Part shown: positions 1 through 6,506 of the stretch, piece after piece
How the letters are laid out: each line of letters starts with the position of its first letter
Numbering within the stretch: the stretch's first letter is position 1
Source of the DNA: JBFGCM01 sp041581135
GTDB lineage: Bacteria > Actinomycetota > Acidimicrobiia > Spongiisociales > UBA5794
Assembly (NCBI GenBank): GCA_041581135.1
Contig: JBFGCM010000109.1
Location: forward strand, 1 to 10,428
Direction: 5' to 3'
Length of the DNA stretch: 10,428 nt
Translations under genes and position numbers: made by a program
The notes under the pieces: model-generated
Database searches by the model: none
What the model saw: the letters and a program-made list of their open reading frames with translations, nothing else
What the model was told of the DNA's origin: nothing

Positions 1-81
1 CACGGCCAGCACGAACACGGTGATGACGGCGACCGCCACGAGCATCGAGCGATCCGGCCTCGCGACGACGATCTCCTCCAT
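1..81 (-). CDS. N-terminus of a membrane protein (partial, runs off the left edge)
   Basis: Reading the minus strand from an ATG at 81-79 gives 27 codons without a stop before the window ends. The first 12 residues are charged and polar (MEEIVVARPDRS). They are followed by an uninterrupted hydrophobic run from about residue 13 to 27, rich in Val, Ala, Leu and Ile, as expected for a first transmembrane helix or an uncleaved signal anchor. A GGAAGA sequence about 8 bases upstream of the ATG can serve as a ribosome binding site. The family cannot be recognised from 27 residues. The start lies 26 bases downstream of the last codon of the decayed DUF222-like fragment on the same strand. Confidence 0.5.
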   Translation of the reverse strand, partial: MEEIVVARPDRSMLVAVAVITVFVLAV

Positions 82-107
82 GGGAGAAGTCTTCCACATC
101 GGTCCGG

Positions 108-367
108 CTACGGGACATCCGCTTCCGTACTGCACGTGGCCGTGGCCATGACGCCGATCTGCTTCGGTTCAACGTCCCGGCAGCGACCTGCACTCCGGAC
201 TGGGTCGGCGCGCCGGCTTCGCCCTTGGTGCGGGCTGAGAGGGTGGCGTCGACGAACACGTGCGCGTGCGGACGCCGCGGCGCAGTGTCCGATCCGGTGC
301 GGTCATCGAGCGCCAACGACACCAAGGCGTCGACCCGGCGTTGCGCCAACTGCGGGCCGCTGCGCAT
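108..367 (-). pseudogene. Frameshifted fragment resembling DUF222 / 13E12-repeat (HNH endonuclease-associated) protein
   Basis: Minus-strand translation from about 367 reads QLAQRRVDALVSLALDD, then RPHAHVFVDATL and GEAGAP..SGVQVAAGTLN. This is the order seen in actinobacterial DUF222 proteins: a QRRADALVAL helix, a strand of the form VxVFVDxxL, a Gly/Glu-rich turn, then a G(P/V)xVxxxTLxxxLC segment just before the HNH domain. At about 165-172 the resemblance stops in this frame. The neighbouring frame continues with QIGVMATATCSTEADVP and reaches TAG at 108-110, which suggests one frameshift. The N-terminal half and the whole C-terminal HNH domain are missing, and no start codon or ribosome binding site fits. 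DUF222/HNH genes are typically multi-copy in actinobacteria, so a dead copy is unsurprising. The match is from memory of the family pattern, not a search. Confidence 0.5.
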
Positions 368-507
368 CACCACGGGACGTGTTGGCGTTCTCGTTCAGGT
401 CCTAGCTGGCCCCAAGCGATGGGCCGGAAGCAGAGGCACATTGGGTGGCAGGCAGCCCACCACCGAACCTCGACGGCTCCGCCCCCGACCTAGCCGCGGC
501 GCCCCAC

Positions 508-513
508 TAGCGT
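508..513 (+). promoter_or_regulatory. Candidate -10 element for leaderless transcription of the GNAT gene
   Basis: TAGCGT matches the actinobacterial TANNNT -10 pattern and ends exactly 7 bases before the GTG at 521. That is the spacing at which transcription would begin on the start codon itself. No Shine-Dalgarno-like purine run lies in front of the GTG. No convincing -35 element is visible 16-18 bases further upstream, so the call is tentative. Confidence 0.35.
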
Positions 514-520
514 TCCAAAC

Positions 521-931
521 GTGAGCGACATCGCGTACACCTGGCGTGGCAGCTTCACCGACGCCGCCCTCAATCTCCTCCACGCCGAGGCCTTCGGCCA
601 CGACGTCTTCGGCGACAAGTGGAACGATCAGGTCTCGAATCACAGCCTCGGTTGGGTCACGGCCCACGACGGCGCCGGTCTCGTCGGCTTTGTCAACGTG
701 CCCTGGGACGGGGGGATCCATGCCTGGATCCAAGACGTGATCGTTGCCCCTCGACAGCAACGTCGAGGCATCGCAACGCGCCTCATAGAGGTGGCCGCCG
801 AACACGCCGCGGCTGCCGACTGCGAGTGGCTCCACGTCGACTTCGATGCGCAACTGCGGCCCTTCTACTTCGACGCCTGTGGCTTCAGACCCACCGACGC
901 CGGCCTTCTCTACCTCCGGCCTCGTGCGTGA
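521..931 (+). CDS. GNAT family N-acetyltransferase
   Basis: A 136-residue protein of the usual length for a single-domain GNAT enzyme, which transfers an acetyl group from acetyl-CoA to an amine. The acetyl-CoA pyrophosphate-binding motif A is clear: strand DVIVAP at 72-77 followed by QQRRGIA at 79-85, fitting Q/RxxGxG/A, with the helix TRLIEVAAEHA after it. The C-terminal motif B region shows FYFDACGF at about residues 115-122, the usual FYxxxGF. A preceding strand (LVGFVNVPWDG, 54-64) fits the central sheet. The substrate cannot be told. The start is GTG; there is no ribosome binding site, but a TANNNT element 7 bases upstream suggests a leaderless mRNA. The next gene begins 70 bases downstream on the same strand and may be co-transcribed. 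Confidence 0.88.
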   Translation: MSDIAYTWRGSFTDAALNLLHAEAFGHDVFGDKWNDQVSNHSLGWVTAHDGAGLVGFVNVPWDGGIHAWIQDVIVAPRQQRRGIATRLIEVAAEHAAAADCEWLHVDFDAQLRPFYFDACGFRPTDAGLLYLRPRA

Positions 932-1001
932 GGACCATTCCTGACCTCAACTCAGGGTCGCAGCTCCAGCCCGGCGTCTACGCGATGCGCGAGCCTTCTC
1001 C

Positions 1002-1886
1002 ATGAGAATTGGAACACTCCTCATGCCCACCGACCCGTGGCCGGCCACCGTTCGCCGTGCCAAACAGCTCGAGGCCATGGGATTTCATCACCTGTGGGTG
1101 TACGACCATTTCACGTGGCGCCGCTACCGGGACCGTCCCTGGCACTCCACCTACCCGTGGTTGGCAGGCCTCGCGTCGGAGACGAGCCGCATCCGTTTGG
1201 GCACGATGGTGGCGAATCCCAACATCAGGCATCCGCTTGGTTTGGCCAAGAACGCCATGACCATCGATCACATCTCGGAAGGGCGGCTGACCATTGGTCT
1301 CGGCACGGGTGGTACCGGGTTTGACGCCACGGTCCTGGGCCAGGAGCCGCTCACTCCTGGCCAACGAGTCGACCGCCTCGAAGAGTTCGTCCTGCTGCTC
1401 GACAGATTGTTGCGCGGTGAGATCACCAACCACTCGGGTGACTGGTACCAGATCCACGAGGGGCGCGTGCAGCCGGGCTGTGTCCAACAACCCCGAGTCC
1501 CGATCGCCATCGGCGCCGGCAGCCCCAGGACGCTCCGTTTGACTGCTGACCTCGGAGACGCATGGATCACCTACGGTGACACATCGGGCAAGGAGCTGTC
1601 CGAAGCAGGAACCGAGGAGATCGTCGCTCGGCAGCTCGCCCACATCGAAGAACGGTGCGCCGCAACCGGCCGGGATCCATTGACGATCCGCCGGATCTAC
1701 CTCATCGGGAACACCCAGGCCAAGCCGCTCACGAGCGTGGACTCGTTCGTAGAGTTCGCCGGCCGGTACCGCCAGCTCGGATTCACCGACCTGGTCTTCC
1801 ACCACCCACGGCCAGACGACCCCATCTGGGACGAGCCGGAGGAAGTCGTCGAGCGCATCGCGGAAGCCGTGCTGCAGACCGACTGA
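1002..1886 (+). CDS. LLM-class (luciferase-like) flavin/F420-dependent oxidoreductase
   Basis: A 294-residue single-domain TIM-barrel protein of the bacterial luciferase-like superfamily. Landmarks in order are MRIGTLLMP at the first strand, WVYDHF at 32-37, RIRLGTMVANP at 63-73, then HPLGLAKNAMTIDHISEGRLTIGLGTG at about 77-103. The last of these is the family hallmark (SxGRxxxGxGxG). The C-terminal part has the usual PIAIGAGSPRTLRLTADLGDAW barrel segment. In actinobacteria many such proteins use coenzyme F420 rather than FMN. The D-H pair at 35-36 is compatible with that, but cofactor and substrate are inferences. Length and end points look complete. No strong ribosome binding site precedes the ATG; the start was chosen because MRIG fits the first barrel strand. 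It follows the GNAT gene by 70 bases. Confidence 0.92.
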   Translation: MRIGTLLMPTDPWPATVRRAKQLEAMGFHHLWVYDHFTWRRYRDRPWHSTYPWLAGLASETSRIRLGTMVANPNIRHPLGLAKNAMTIDHISEGRLTIGLGTGGTGFDATVLGQEPLTPGQRVDRLEEFVLLLDRLLRGEITNHSGDWYQIHEGRVQPGCVQQPRVPIAIGAGSPRTLRLTADLGDAWITYGDTSGKELSEAGTEEIVARQLAHIEERCAATGRDPLTIRRIYLIGNTQAKPLTSVDSFVEFAGRYRQLGFTDLVFHHPRPDDPIWDEPEEVVERIAEAVLQTD

Positions 1887-1889
1887 GCC

Positions 1890-2130
1890 AGCTGCTCATG
1901 GTGGCCGTCAGTCCACTCATCTCGGTGCGAGCGACGCCGGCTTGTGGGCGATCCATGCCATCCATGGGCGGAGGTGCTCCAGGGGTCGTGGTGATGGCGG
2001 ACGTCAGCGCCGCGGCAACGGCTTCGGTGCAGTGGCGCAAACCGAGTCGCGGCGTGTCCAGAAGGGGCCGGTAGTCGCTCCATGGGGCAAGCTCGACAGA
2101 GGTGCCGGGTGAGCCGGGAGTGAGTAGTCA
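1890..2130 (-). pseudogene. Possible coding remnant, unrecognised, antisense in the gap after the LLM gene
   Basis: The 292-base gap between the LLM gene and the propeller gene has no proper gene. On the minus strand, one frame is open from a TGA at about 2133 down past 1890. It reads like protein: segments such as ELAPWSDYRPLLDTPRL and HCTEAVAAALTSAI, with about three quarters of codons ending in G or C. No ATG or GTG start with a ribosome binding site is present; only a TTG at 2040 is available. The frame runs on into the antisense of the LLM gene, so no natural end exists. It may be a truncated gene fragment or a chance open frame in GC-rich DNA. No family was recognised. Confidence 0.2.
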
Positions 2131-2178
2131 ACCGGCACGGGCTAGCTTGGCCTGGTCACCATCGAGGGAGGAGACCCC

Positions 2179-3081
2179 ATGCGCCGCACCCTGTTGTTCT
2201 TGCTCGCCCTGTTCATGGTCGCCACCGTCCCGGCCGTCGCCAACCAACATCCCGACGTCATCCCACTGCCGAACGGGTTCTTCCCGGAGGGAGTGACCAT
2301 CGGCGACGGTACGACGTTCTACACGGGTTCTCTGATCGACGGGGCCATCTACCGCGGCGACGTGTTGACCGGCGAGGGCGACGTGTGGGTGGAAGGTACC
2401 GAGGGAGCGCTGGCCGTCGGCTTGGACTACGACGCCAAGGCCGACCGCCTCTACGTCGCAGGCGGCTCGGGTGCGGTCGTGACCTCCTACGACGCGGCCA
2501 CCGGCGACGTCGTCGACGTGGTGGCGACGCCCGGCGCCGGATTCATCAACGATCTCATCGTCACCCCGACGGCGGTCTACGCCACCGACTCGTTCGCCCC
2601 CGTCTTCTGGGCGATTCCGCTCGACCAGAACCGCAACGTGGCGGGTGATGCGATTGCCATCCCGCTGTCCGGTGACTTCGAGTTCGAGGCCGGCCAGTTC
2701 AACGCCAACGGCATCGAAGCGGCAGCCGGGGGCAAGGCGCTCATCATCGTCAACAGCTACATCGGTGAGCTGTACCGGGTGAACCCCAGGAGCGGCGTGG
2801 CCGTCGCAATCGACCTCGGCGGCGAGATCGTCAACGGCGATGGTCTCGTGCTCGCCGGCTCCACGCTCTATGCGGTGGAAGGCGGCAAGAACCAGGTCAC
2901 CGAGATCGTCCTGAGCAACCAGGCCACGAGCGGAGTGGTCGTCGGTGCCCTCACTGACCCCGACTTCGACGTGCCCACGACGGCCGACCTGTTGGGCCCG
3001 AACCTGTATGTGGTGAGTGCCCGCTTCAACACGCCGCCCACGCCCGATGTGGAGTACAGCGTGGTGCGAGTAGATCGCTGA
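2179..3081 (+). CDS. Secreted SMP-30/NHL-like beta-propeller protein
   Basis: A 300-residue exported protein. The N-terminus has a classic signal peptide: Arg2-Arg3, a hydrophobic core to about residue 16, then AVA at 19-21 followed by N, a likely signal peptidase I site. The mature part is a series of short repeats each ending in a strand such as LYVAGGSGAVVTSYDAATGDVV, TAVYATDSFAPVFWAI, ALIIVNSYIGELYRVNPRSG and STLYAVEGGKNQVTEIVL. These are typical blades of SMP-30/gluconolactonase, NHL or strictosidine-synthase-like propellers. Close relatives in actinobacteria are often labelled superoxide dismutase, a label not supported by any metal site visible here. No enzymatic function can be assigned. 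GGGAGGAG lies about 6 bases before the ATG. The stop codon is 6 bases from the end of the convergent lipoprotein gene. Confidence 0.8.
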   Translation: MRRTLLFLLALFMVATVPAVANQHPDVIPLPNGFFPEGVTIGDGTTFYTGSLIDGAIYRGDVLTGEGDVWVEGTEGALAVGLDYDAKADRLYVAGGSGAVVTSYDAATGDVVDVVATPGAGFINDLIVTPTAVYATDSFAPVFWAIPLDQNRNVAGDAIAIPLSGDFEFEAGQFNANGIEAAAGGKALIIVNSYIGELYRVNPRSGVAVAIDLGGEIVNGDGLVLAGSTLYAVEGGKNQVTEIVLSNQATSGVVVGALTDPDFDVPTTADLLGPNLYVVSARFNTPPTPDVEYSVVRVDR

Positions 3082-3087
3082 AGGCGG

Positions 3088-3987
3088 CTATTCGTTCAGC
3101 ATCACCTCGAGGATCTCGAGCGTCACCGGATCGACGGCGGCTGAGCCGGAGTGTCCGCTGATGACCAGCCGGCCGTCGGTCATCTCGACCTGTTGCCACA
3201 GCACGGCAGCCACCGGCTCGTCGATGGTCCAATAGCTCGGGACGAACTGCTCGTTGTCCGGATTGAACCCCGAGTCGAGGGCGGACGGGAAGACGCGCAC
3301 GGTCGGCTCCAGCGCGGCGCGATCGATGCGGCACAGCATGGAGTCGGGGAGCGCACCGTCGCCCTGGCGGATGCAGTAGACGGCGGCATCGGTGATGATC
3401 ATCGACCGAGGCGGCACGCTATGAAATGGATAAGCCCGCAGGATCGCCCCGGTGTCACTGTCGAGCAGGAGGAGCTCGGCGTACTCGAAGGTGCAGACGA
3501 AGTCGCGCCCGTAGAGGCCCGACGTGTCACCGATGAGGCAGCCGCTCTCGAGGCCTGGAATGTCAGGGCTCGGTTGCGAGATCAACCAAACGCCCTCGTC
3601 TGCCTCGATGCGGGTGGTGCCGAAGTCCTCCGGCAGCACAGTGCTGCGAAGGTCAGTGGGCAGGGCGGCGAACTCCGGGATGATCCCATCCCGGGCGGCA
3701 TCTTCGGCACTCTGGCTGGGTGACACCGTCACCACACTCGTCGTGGTCGACTCCGCCGCGCTCGTGGTCGTCCTCGCCGTGGTGGTCGTTACGGGCGGCG
3801 GAGAGGTCGTGGTCGTGGCGGGAAGCGTGGTCGTGGTCGTCGTGGTGGCCGAGGGGGTGCCGGCGGTGGTGGTGGGAGCCACGGCGGTATCCCCGCACGC
3901 GCCGAGGATCAACAGCACCACCAACCCGGCCTTCAGGCGCACTCGCCGGCCCATCGCAGCACCCGCAAGGCGCGGAGTGTGTTCCAT
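3088..3987 (-). CDS. Lipoprotein with Thr-rich linker and propeller-like domain
   Basis: A 299-residue protein from the chosen ATG at 3987, which has GGGAGGA about 8 bases upstream. A shorter start at 3954 (MGRRVRLK) is possible but has no clear ribosome binding site, and a longer frame up to 4056 is not supported. The signal peptide ends in a lipobox, LGAC, with Cys31 as the lipidation site, so the protein is expected on the outer face of the membrane. Residues of about 39-90 are a Thr/Ser/Pro/Ala-rich spacer. The folded part has strand-turn units such as LLLLDSDTGAILRAYP, SMLCRIDRAALEP and AAVDPVTLEI, suggesting propeller blades. Four cysteines (GCLIG, FVCTF, VYCIR, MLCRI) could form two disulfides. 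Its start lies inside the 3' end of the cyclase-fold gene (55-base overlap), so translation is probably coupled. Function unknown. Confidence 0.82.
   Translation of the reverse strand: MEHTPRLAGAAMGRRVRLKAGLVVLLILGACGDTAVAPTTTAGTPSATTTTTTTLPATTTTSPPPVTTTTARTTTSAAESTTTSVVTVSPSQSAEDAARDGIIPEFAALPTDLRSTVLPEDFGTTRIEADEGVWLISQPSPDIPGLESGCLIGDTSGLYGRDFVCTFEYAELLLLDSDTGAILRAYPFHSVPPRSMIITDAAVYCIRQGDGALPDSMLCRIDRAALEPTVRVFPSALDSGFNPDNEQFVPSYWTIDEPVAAVLWQQVEMTDGRLVISGHSGSAAVDPVTLEILEVMLNE
3718..3873 (-). repeat. Low-complexity Thr-codon tract encoding the lipoprotein linker
   Basis: Runs of ACC/ACG/ACT codons on the minus strand appear as repeated gtggtcgtg-like triplets on the plus strand. They encode the Thr/Ser/Pro spacer that follows the lipidated Cys. 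Such tracts are prone to slippage and length change, and also produce misleading open frames on the opposite strand. Confidence 0.75.
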
Positions 3988-4853
3988 CGACTCGGTCCTC
4001 CCGTCTTCTCCATGTCGAACCACACCTTGCCGGCGTGCGTGTTCTGCAGCGGCCACGTGCCGTCGGCGCGTCGCCGCTTGGTCAGCTCGGCCAGCGCATC
4101 GCAGTAGCGCTCGTCCCAGGTTGCCCGAGTCGCTTGGAAGTGGTCGAGCCCGCGAAGGACGTCATGATGCCATCTCGGGGGAAATGACAGTCTGGCCATG
4201 GCCGGGTCGGGGACCGTGCCGTCACGGTGCGACTTGTACAAGCGGTGCCTGAGGAAGAACTCGCGGCCCCGGTCGAGCGCGTCCGTGACGCGACGATCTC
4301 CCACCTCGGCCAGGGCTTCCAGCGCCGAGATGGTCGTGTGGAACGAGCTGTGCTCGTTGCCATAACGCACGGTTTCGCAGTTCCAGCCACCGTCGTCCAG
4401 CTGGTTGCCGATCAGCCAATCCACGGCATCATCTACCCGAAGGTCCTGATACTCGAAGTACCTCGCCAGGGCCACGTACATCGACGTGATGCAGGCTTCC
4501 GGCAGGTCGATCGTGACTGCTGCGGTGAGGCCACCATCGAAGTATCGGGCGCCGTCCCACAGCAGCTCGACGCCCCGCCGTGCCGCCTCGTGGCCCGGAT
4601 CCAGGCCGCAGTGGCGCAAGAGGAGCAGGGTGTAGTTGGTCGATGTCCACTTGGGTCCGTACAGGCCGCCGGCCCACCTACCGCTCTCGTCCTGATGGCT
4701 GAGCAGTGCCGCACCCCAGCCGGTGCTGGCCACGAGCGCGCGCTCTGCGGCGACCTCTTCGGGGGCCGAATCGAGCAGGTCTCGCTTGACTTGCCACCTG
4801 ATCGCAGCGTCTCCCTCGAGAAGCCACTCGATGGCTGGTTCGGCTGCGATCAC
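3933..4853 (-). CDS. Squalene-cyclase / prenyltransferase-fold (alpha/alpha toroid) protein
   Basis: A 306-residue protein with no signal peptide or membrane helix, hence cytoplasmic by sequence. It shows QW-type repeats of the terpenoid cyclase/prenyltransferase toroid fold: QDESGRW at 54-60, QLDDGGW at 151-157 and RRADGTW at 261-267. Between them lie pairs of helices, as in YTLLLLRHCGLDP and AVDWLIGNQ. Conserved-looking blocks include GPKWTSTNYT (66-75), HSSFHTTISALE (168-179) and FPPRWHHDVLRGLDHF (224-239), matching the roughly 300-residue actinobacterial proteins often annotated as prenyltransferase or squalene cyclase. The DxDD acid motif of class II cyclases is not visible, so cyclisation activity is doubtful. 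The start is GTG with AGGAG 7 bases upstream. It follows the small lipoprotein by 14 bases and overlaps the next lipoprotein. Confidence 0.82.
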   Translation of the reverse strand: MIAAEPAIEWLLEGDAAIRWQVKRDLLDSAPEEVAAERALVASTGWGAALLSHQDESGRWAGGLYGPKWTSTNYTLLLLRHCGLDPGHEAARRGVELLWDGARYFDGGLTAAVTIDLPEACITSMYVALARYFEYQDLRVDDAVDWLIGNQLDDGGWNCETVRYGNEHSSFHTTISALEALAEVGDRRVTDALDRGREFFLRHRLYKSHRDGTVPDPAMARLSFPPRWHHDVLRGLDHFQATRATWDERYCDALAELTKRRRADGTWPLQNTHAGKVWFDMEKTGGPSRWNTLRALRVLRWAGECA

Positions 4854-4867
4854 ATGACGACTCCTGG

Positions 4868-5365
4868 TCAGGCTTCGATCTCGCCGGTGAGCGACGCCAT
4901 GCTCTCATCCCAGTCCAACGTCACTGTGCCGGAGCCGGCCAACTCGGTGTAGTCGCCGGTGCCGCCGGTGATCTCCCACGTACCAACGTTCTGCCGTCCC
5001 TGCAACTCGAAGACGGCGAAGTCGAGCACGTTGTGGAACTCCAGCGTGAACGAGCCTGAGCCGTCGGATGCGGTCCATTCCTCGTAGATCATCATCTCGG
5101 CGACGCCGCCCTCCTCCAATGCGCTGTCGAACATGACTGCCCAGTCCTCGTCGGTGATGATCTCACCTGCCATGTTCTCGAGTCGCAGCACCAGTTTGGT
5201 GCCTGACGAGTACACGGCCCCGTCGTCGACGGCGGGGCCCGATGCGGAGTACGGCAGCTCACCGTGTTCCTGGGGATAGGTGAACTCGACGGCCATCGGC
5301 TCGCTCGACGAGCAGGCCGTCACCACCAGGGTCAGCAGCACCAGCACGAACAAACACCGGCGCAT
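4868..5365 (-). CDS. Small lipoprotein with beta-barrel-like C-terminal domain
   Basis: A 165-residue lipoprotein. The ATG at 5365 is chosen because AAGGGGG lies about 5 bases upstream and because it opens a textbook signal peptide: MRRC, a hydrophobic stretch (LFVLVLLTLVV), then lipobox VTAC with Cys18. A longer frame reaching 5605 would bury this signal and is rejected. The mature part begins with a short Ser-rich spacer. It ends with the pattern GTWEITGGTGDYTELAGSGTVTLDW, and GTGxYxxLxGxGT resembles the repeating strands of secreted allene-oxide-cyclase-like or DUF3224-type barrels. That resemblance is by pattern only. It is the first gene of a three-gene minus-strand cassette, 14 bases ahead of the cyclase-fold gene, and divergent from the ABC exporter operon. 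Function unknown. Confidence 0.8.
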   Translation of the reverse strand: MRRCLFVLVLLTLVVTACSSSEPMAVEFTYPQEHGELPYSASGPAVDDGAVYSSGTKLVLRLENMAGEIITDEDWAVMFDSALEEGGVAEMMIYEEWTASDGSGSFTLEFHNVLDFAVFELQGRQNVGTWEITGGTGDYTELAGSGTVTLDWDESMASLTGEIEA

Positions 5366-5410
5366 GACAACCCCCTTTCCTGGCTCTCCTTCCATGATGT
5401 GCCGACCGAG

Positions 5411-5434
5411 GACCGACGCTGAGAGGCGTCGGTC
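5411..5434. promoter_or_regulatory. Perfect 9-bp inverted repeat in the divergent intergenic region
   Basis: GACCGACGC and GCGTCGGTC flank a 6-base spacer (TGAGAG). The element sits 46 bases upstream of the small lipoprotein's ATG and 114 bases upstream of the exporter ATPase's ATG. It could be a dimeric repressor operator, or a stem-loop in the leader of the lipoprotein mRNA. No T-run follows on either strand, so it is not a standard terminator. Confidence 0.45.
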
Positions 5435-5457
5435 ACATCTCGCACGGATGGCCTCGT

Positions 5458-5467
5458 GGCATATGCC
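5458..5467. promoter_or_regulatory. 10-bp palindrome GGCATATGCC
   Basis: A perfect palindrome roughly midway between the divergent starts. Its half-site resembles the GGTATGC direct repeats found about 50 bases further along, which might be related binding sites for one regulator. This is a short element and could occur by chance. Confidence 0.3.
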
Positions 5468-5510
5468 CAATCTTGGGGCACTAGTGCTCTTCATGGGCCG
5501 GGCAATTGAC

Positions 5511-5528
5511 GGTATGCAGGGGGTATGC
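5511..5528 (+). repeat. Direct repeat GGTATGC x2, 11-base period, before the exporter operon
   Basis: GGTATGC occurs at 5511-5517 and again at 5522-5528, one helical turn apart, 20-37 bases ahead of the ATPase start. TTGACG at 5506-5511 overlaps the first copy and looks like a -35 box, but no good -10 follows at the right distance. Two equal half-sites at 11-base spacing suit a regulator that binds one face of the helix. Confidence 0.3.
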
Positions 5529-5547
5529 CGGAAGAAGGGGGGCGCGT

Positions 5548-6504
5548 ATGCAGTACGCACCACCGAACGAGCCAGTGCTTCGCTGCTCCGGTCTCCGCAA
5601 GGCATTCGACGGTTTGGTGGCCGTCGACGACGTCAGCTTCCACATCCAGCCCGGCGAGACGTACGGGTTGCTCGGACCGAATGGTGCGGGCAAGACGACG
5701 GCGATCTCGATGATCGCCGGTCTGTTGGAGATGGACGCCGGCGAGGTGTACATCGTTGGACAGCCGCTGCGGCGCAGCGCCAGGGAGCTGCGGCGCCACA
5801 TCGGGTACGTTCCGCAGGATCTCGCGATCTATCCCGACCTCTCTGGCCGGGAGAACCTCGAGTTCTTCGGTCACCTCTATCTGATGCGTGGCGCCGAGCT
5901 CGACCGTCGCATCGCAGAAGTCCTCGACGTCATCCAACTCACCGATCGGGCGGACGATCGAAGCGACGAGTACTCCGGCGGCATGAAACGCCGCCTCAAC
6001 ATCGGGATCGGGCTGTTGCACGAACCCACATTGCTGATCCTCGACGAGCCCACAGTGGGTGTCGATCCGCAGAGCCGTAACGCCATTCTGGAGAGCGTCG
6101 AGCGCCTCGGGGCCGAGGGCCTCGCAGTGCTGTACACGACCCACTACATGGAGGAGGCAGAGCGGCTGTGTGACCGGGTCGGCATCATCGACAAGGGCCA
6201 GATCAAGGCAGAGGGGACCCAACGCGAGCTGGTACAGCTCGTCGGCGGGCAGGACTACATCCATCTTGAAGCCACGGGACCGCTGTTGGCGGGGTCTGAG
6301 GCGCTGAGCCACCTGGCCGGCGTCGCCAAGACCGCCGTTGCCGAGCACGCCATCGACCTCGTGGTGCAAGACGCGCACGATCAACTGCCGAAGATCCTCG
6401 AGACGGTCGGAGGATCGGGAGTCCACGTCGAAGGCGTTGACCTCGATACGACCAATCTCGAATCGGTCTTCTTGCACCTGACCGGTCGTGCCCTCAGGGA
6501 GTGA
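5548..6504 (+). CDS. ABC-2 type exporter ATP-binding protein (DrrA-like)
   Basis: A 318-residue ATPase that powers an ABC-2 exporter. All nucleotide-binding motifs are intact: Walker A GPNGAGKTT at 43-51, Q-loop Gln90 (VPQD), signature YSGGM at 142-146, Walker B LLILDE at 162-167, and the switch His199 (TTHYMEEAE). The C-terminal extension ends in LESVFLHLTGRALRE, the characteristic tail of the DrrA/CcmA-like drug-export subfamily, which couples the ATPase to its permeases. The ATG at 5548 is preferred over an in-frame upstream start at 5506 because GAAGGGGGG precedes it and domain homology begins soon after. The stop TGA is followed 2 bases later by the first permease's ATG. The substrate is unknown; lipids, hydrophobic compounds and antibiotics are typical of the family. 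Confidence 0.94.
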   Translation: MQYAPPNEPVLRCSGLRKAFDGLVAVDDVSFHIQPGETYGLLGPNGAGKTTAISMIAGLLEMDAGEVYIVGQPLRRSARELRRHIGYVPQDLAIYPDLSGRENLEFFGHLYLMRGAELDRRIAEVLDVIQLTDRADDRSDEYSGGMKRRLNIGIGLLHEPTLLILDEPTVGVDPQSRNAILESVERLGAEGLAVLYTTHYMEEAERLCDRVGIIDKGQIKAEGTQRELVQLVGGQDYIHLEATGPLLAGSEALSHLAGVAKTAVAEHAIDLVVQDAHDQLPKILETVGGSGVHVEGVDLDTTNLESVFLHLTGRALRE

Positions 6505-6506
6505 CG

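Noticed and set aside
410..430. GGCCC/GGGCC inverted repeat after the DUF222-like fragment
   Set aside because: Arms of only 5 bp in GC-rich DNA; expected by chance.
978..1805. 275-codon minus-strand frame opposite the LLM gene
   Set aside because: Antisense shadow of a clear luciferase-like protein, with no ribosome binding site or family features.
1881..1913. Inverted repeat GACTGA/TCAGTC around the LLM stop codon as a terminator
   Set aside because: The arms are only 6 bp with a 21-base interior, and no T-run follows.
2126..2131. Minus-strand TTGACT as a -35 promoter box
   Set aside because: No -10-like sequence at 16-18 bases, and no convincing minus-strand gene downstream.
2143..2148. 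TAGCTT as the -10 of the propeller gene
   Set aside because: It fits TANNNT but has no -35 partner; too weak to list as a promoter.
3524..4252. 242-codon plus-strand frame rich in Val (opposite the lipoprotein linker)
   Set aside because: The Val-rich stretch is the reverse complement of Thr codons in the linker tract, not a membrane protein.
5366..5605. N-terminal extension of the small lipoprotein up to 5605
   Set aside because: It would place 80 residues ahead of a perfect lipoprotein signal and overlap the divergent exporter ATPase; the ATG at 5365 has its own ribosome binding site.
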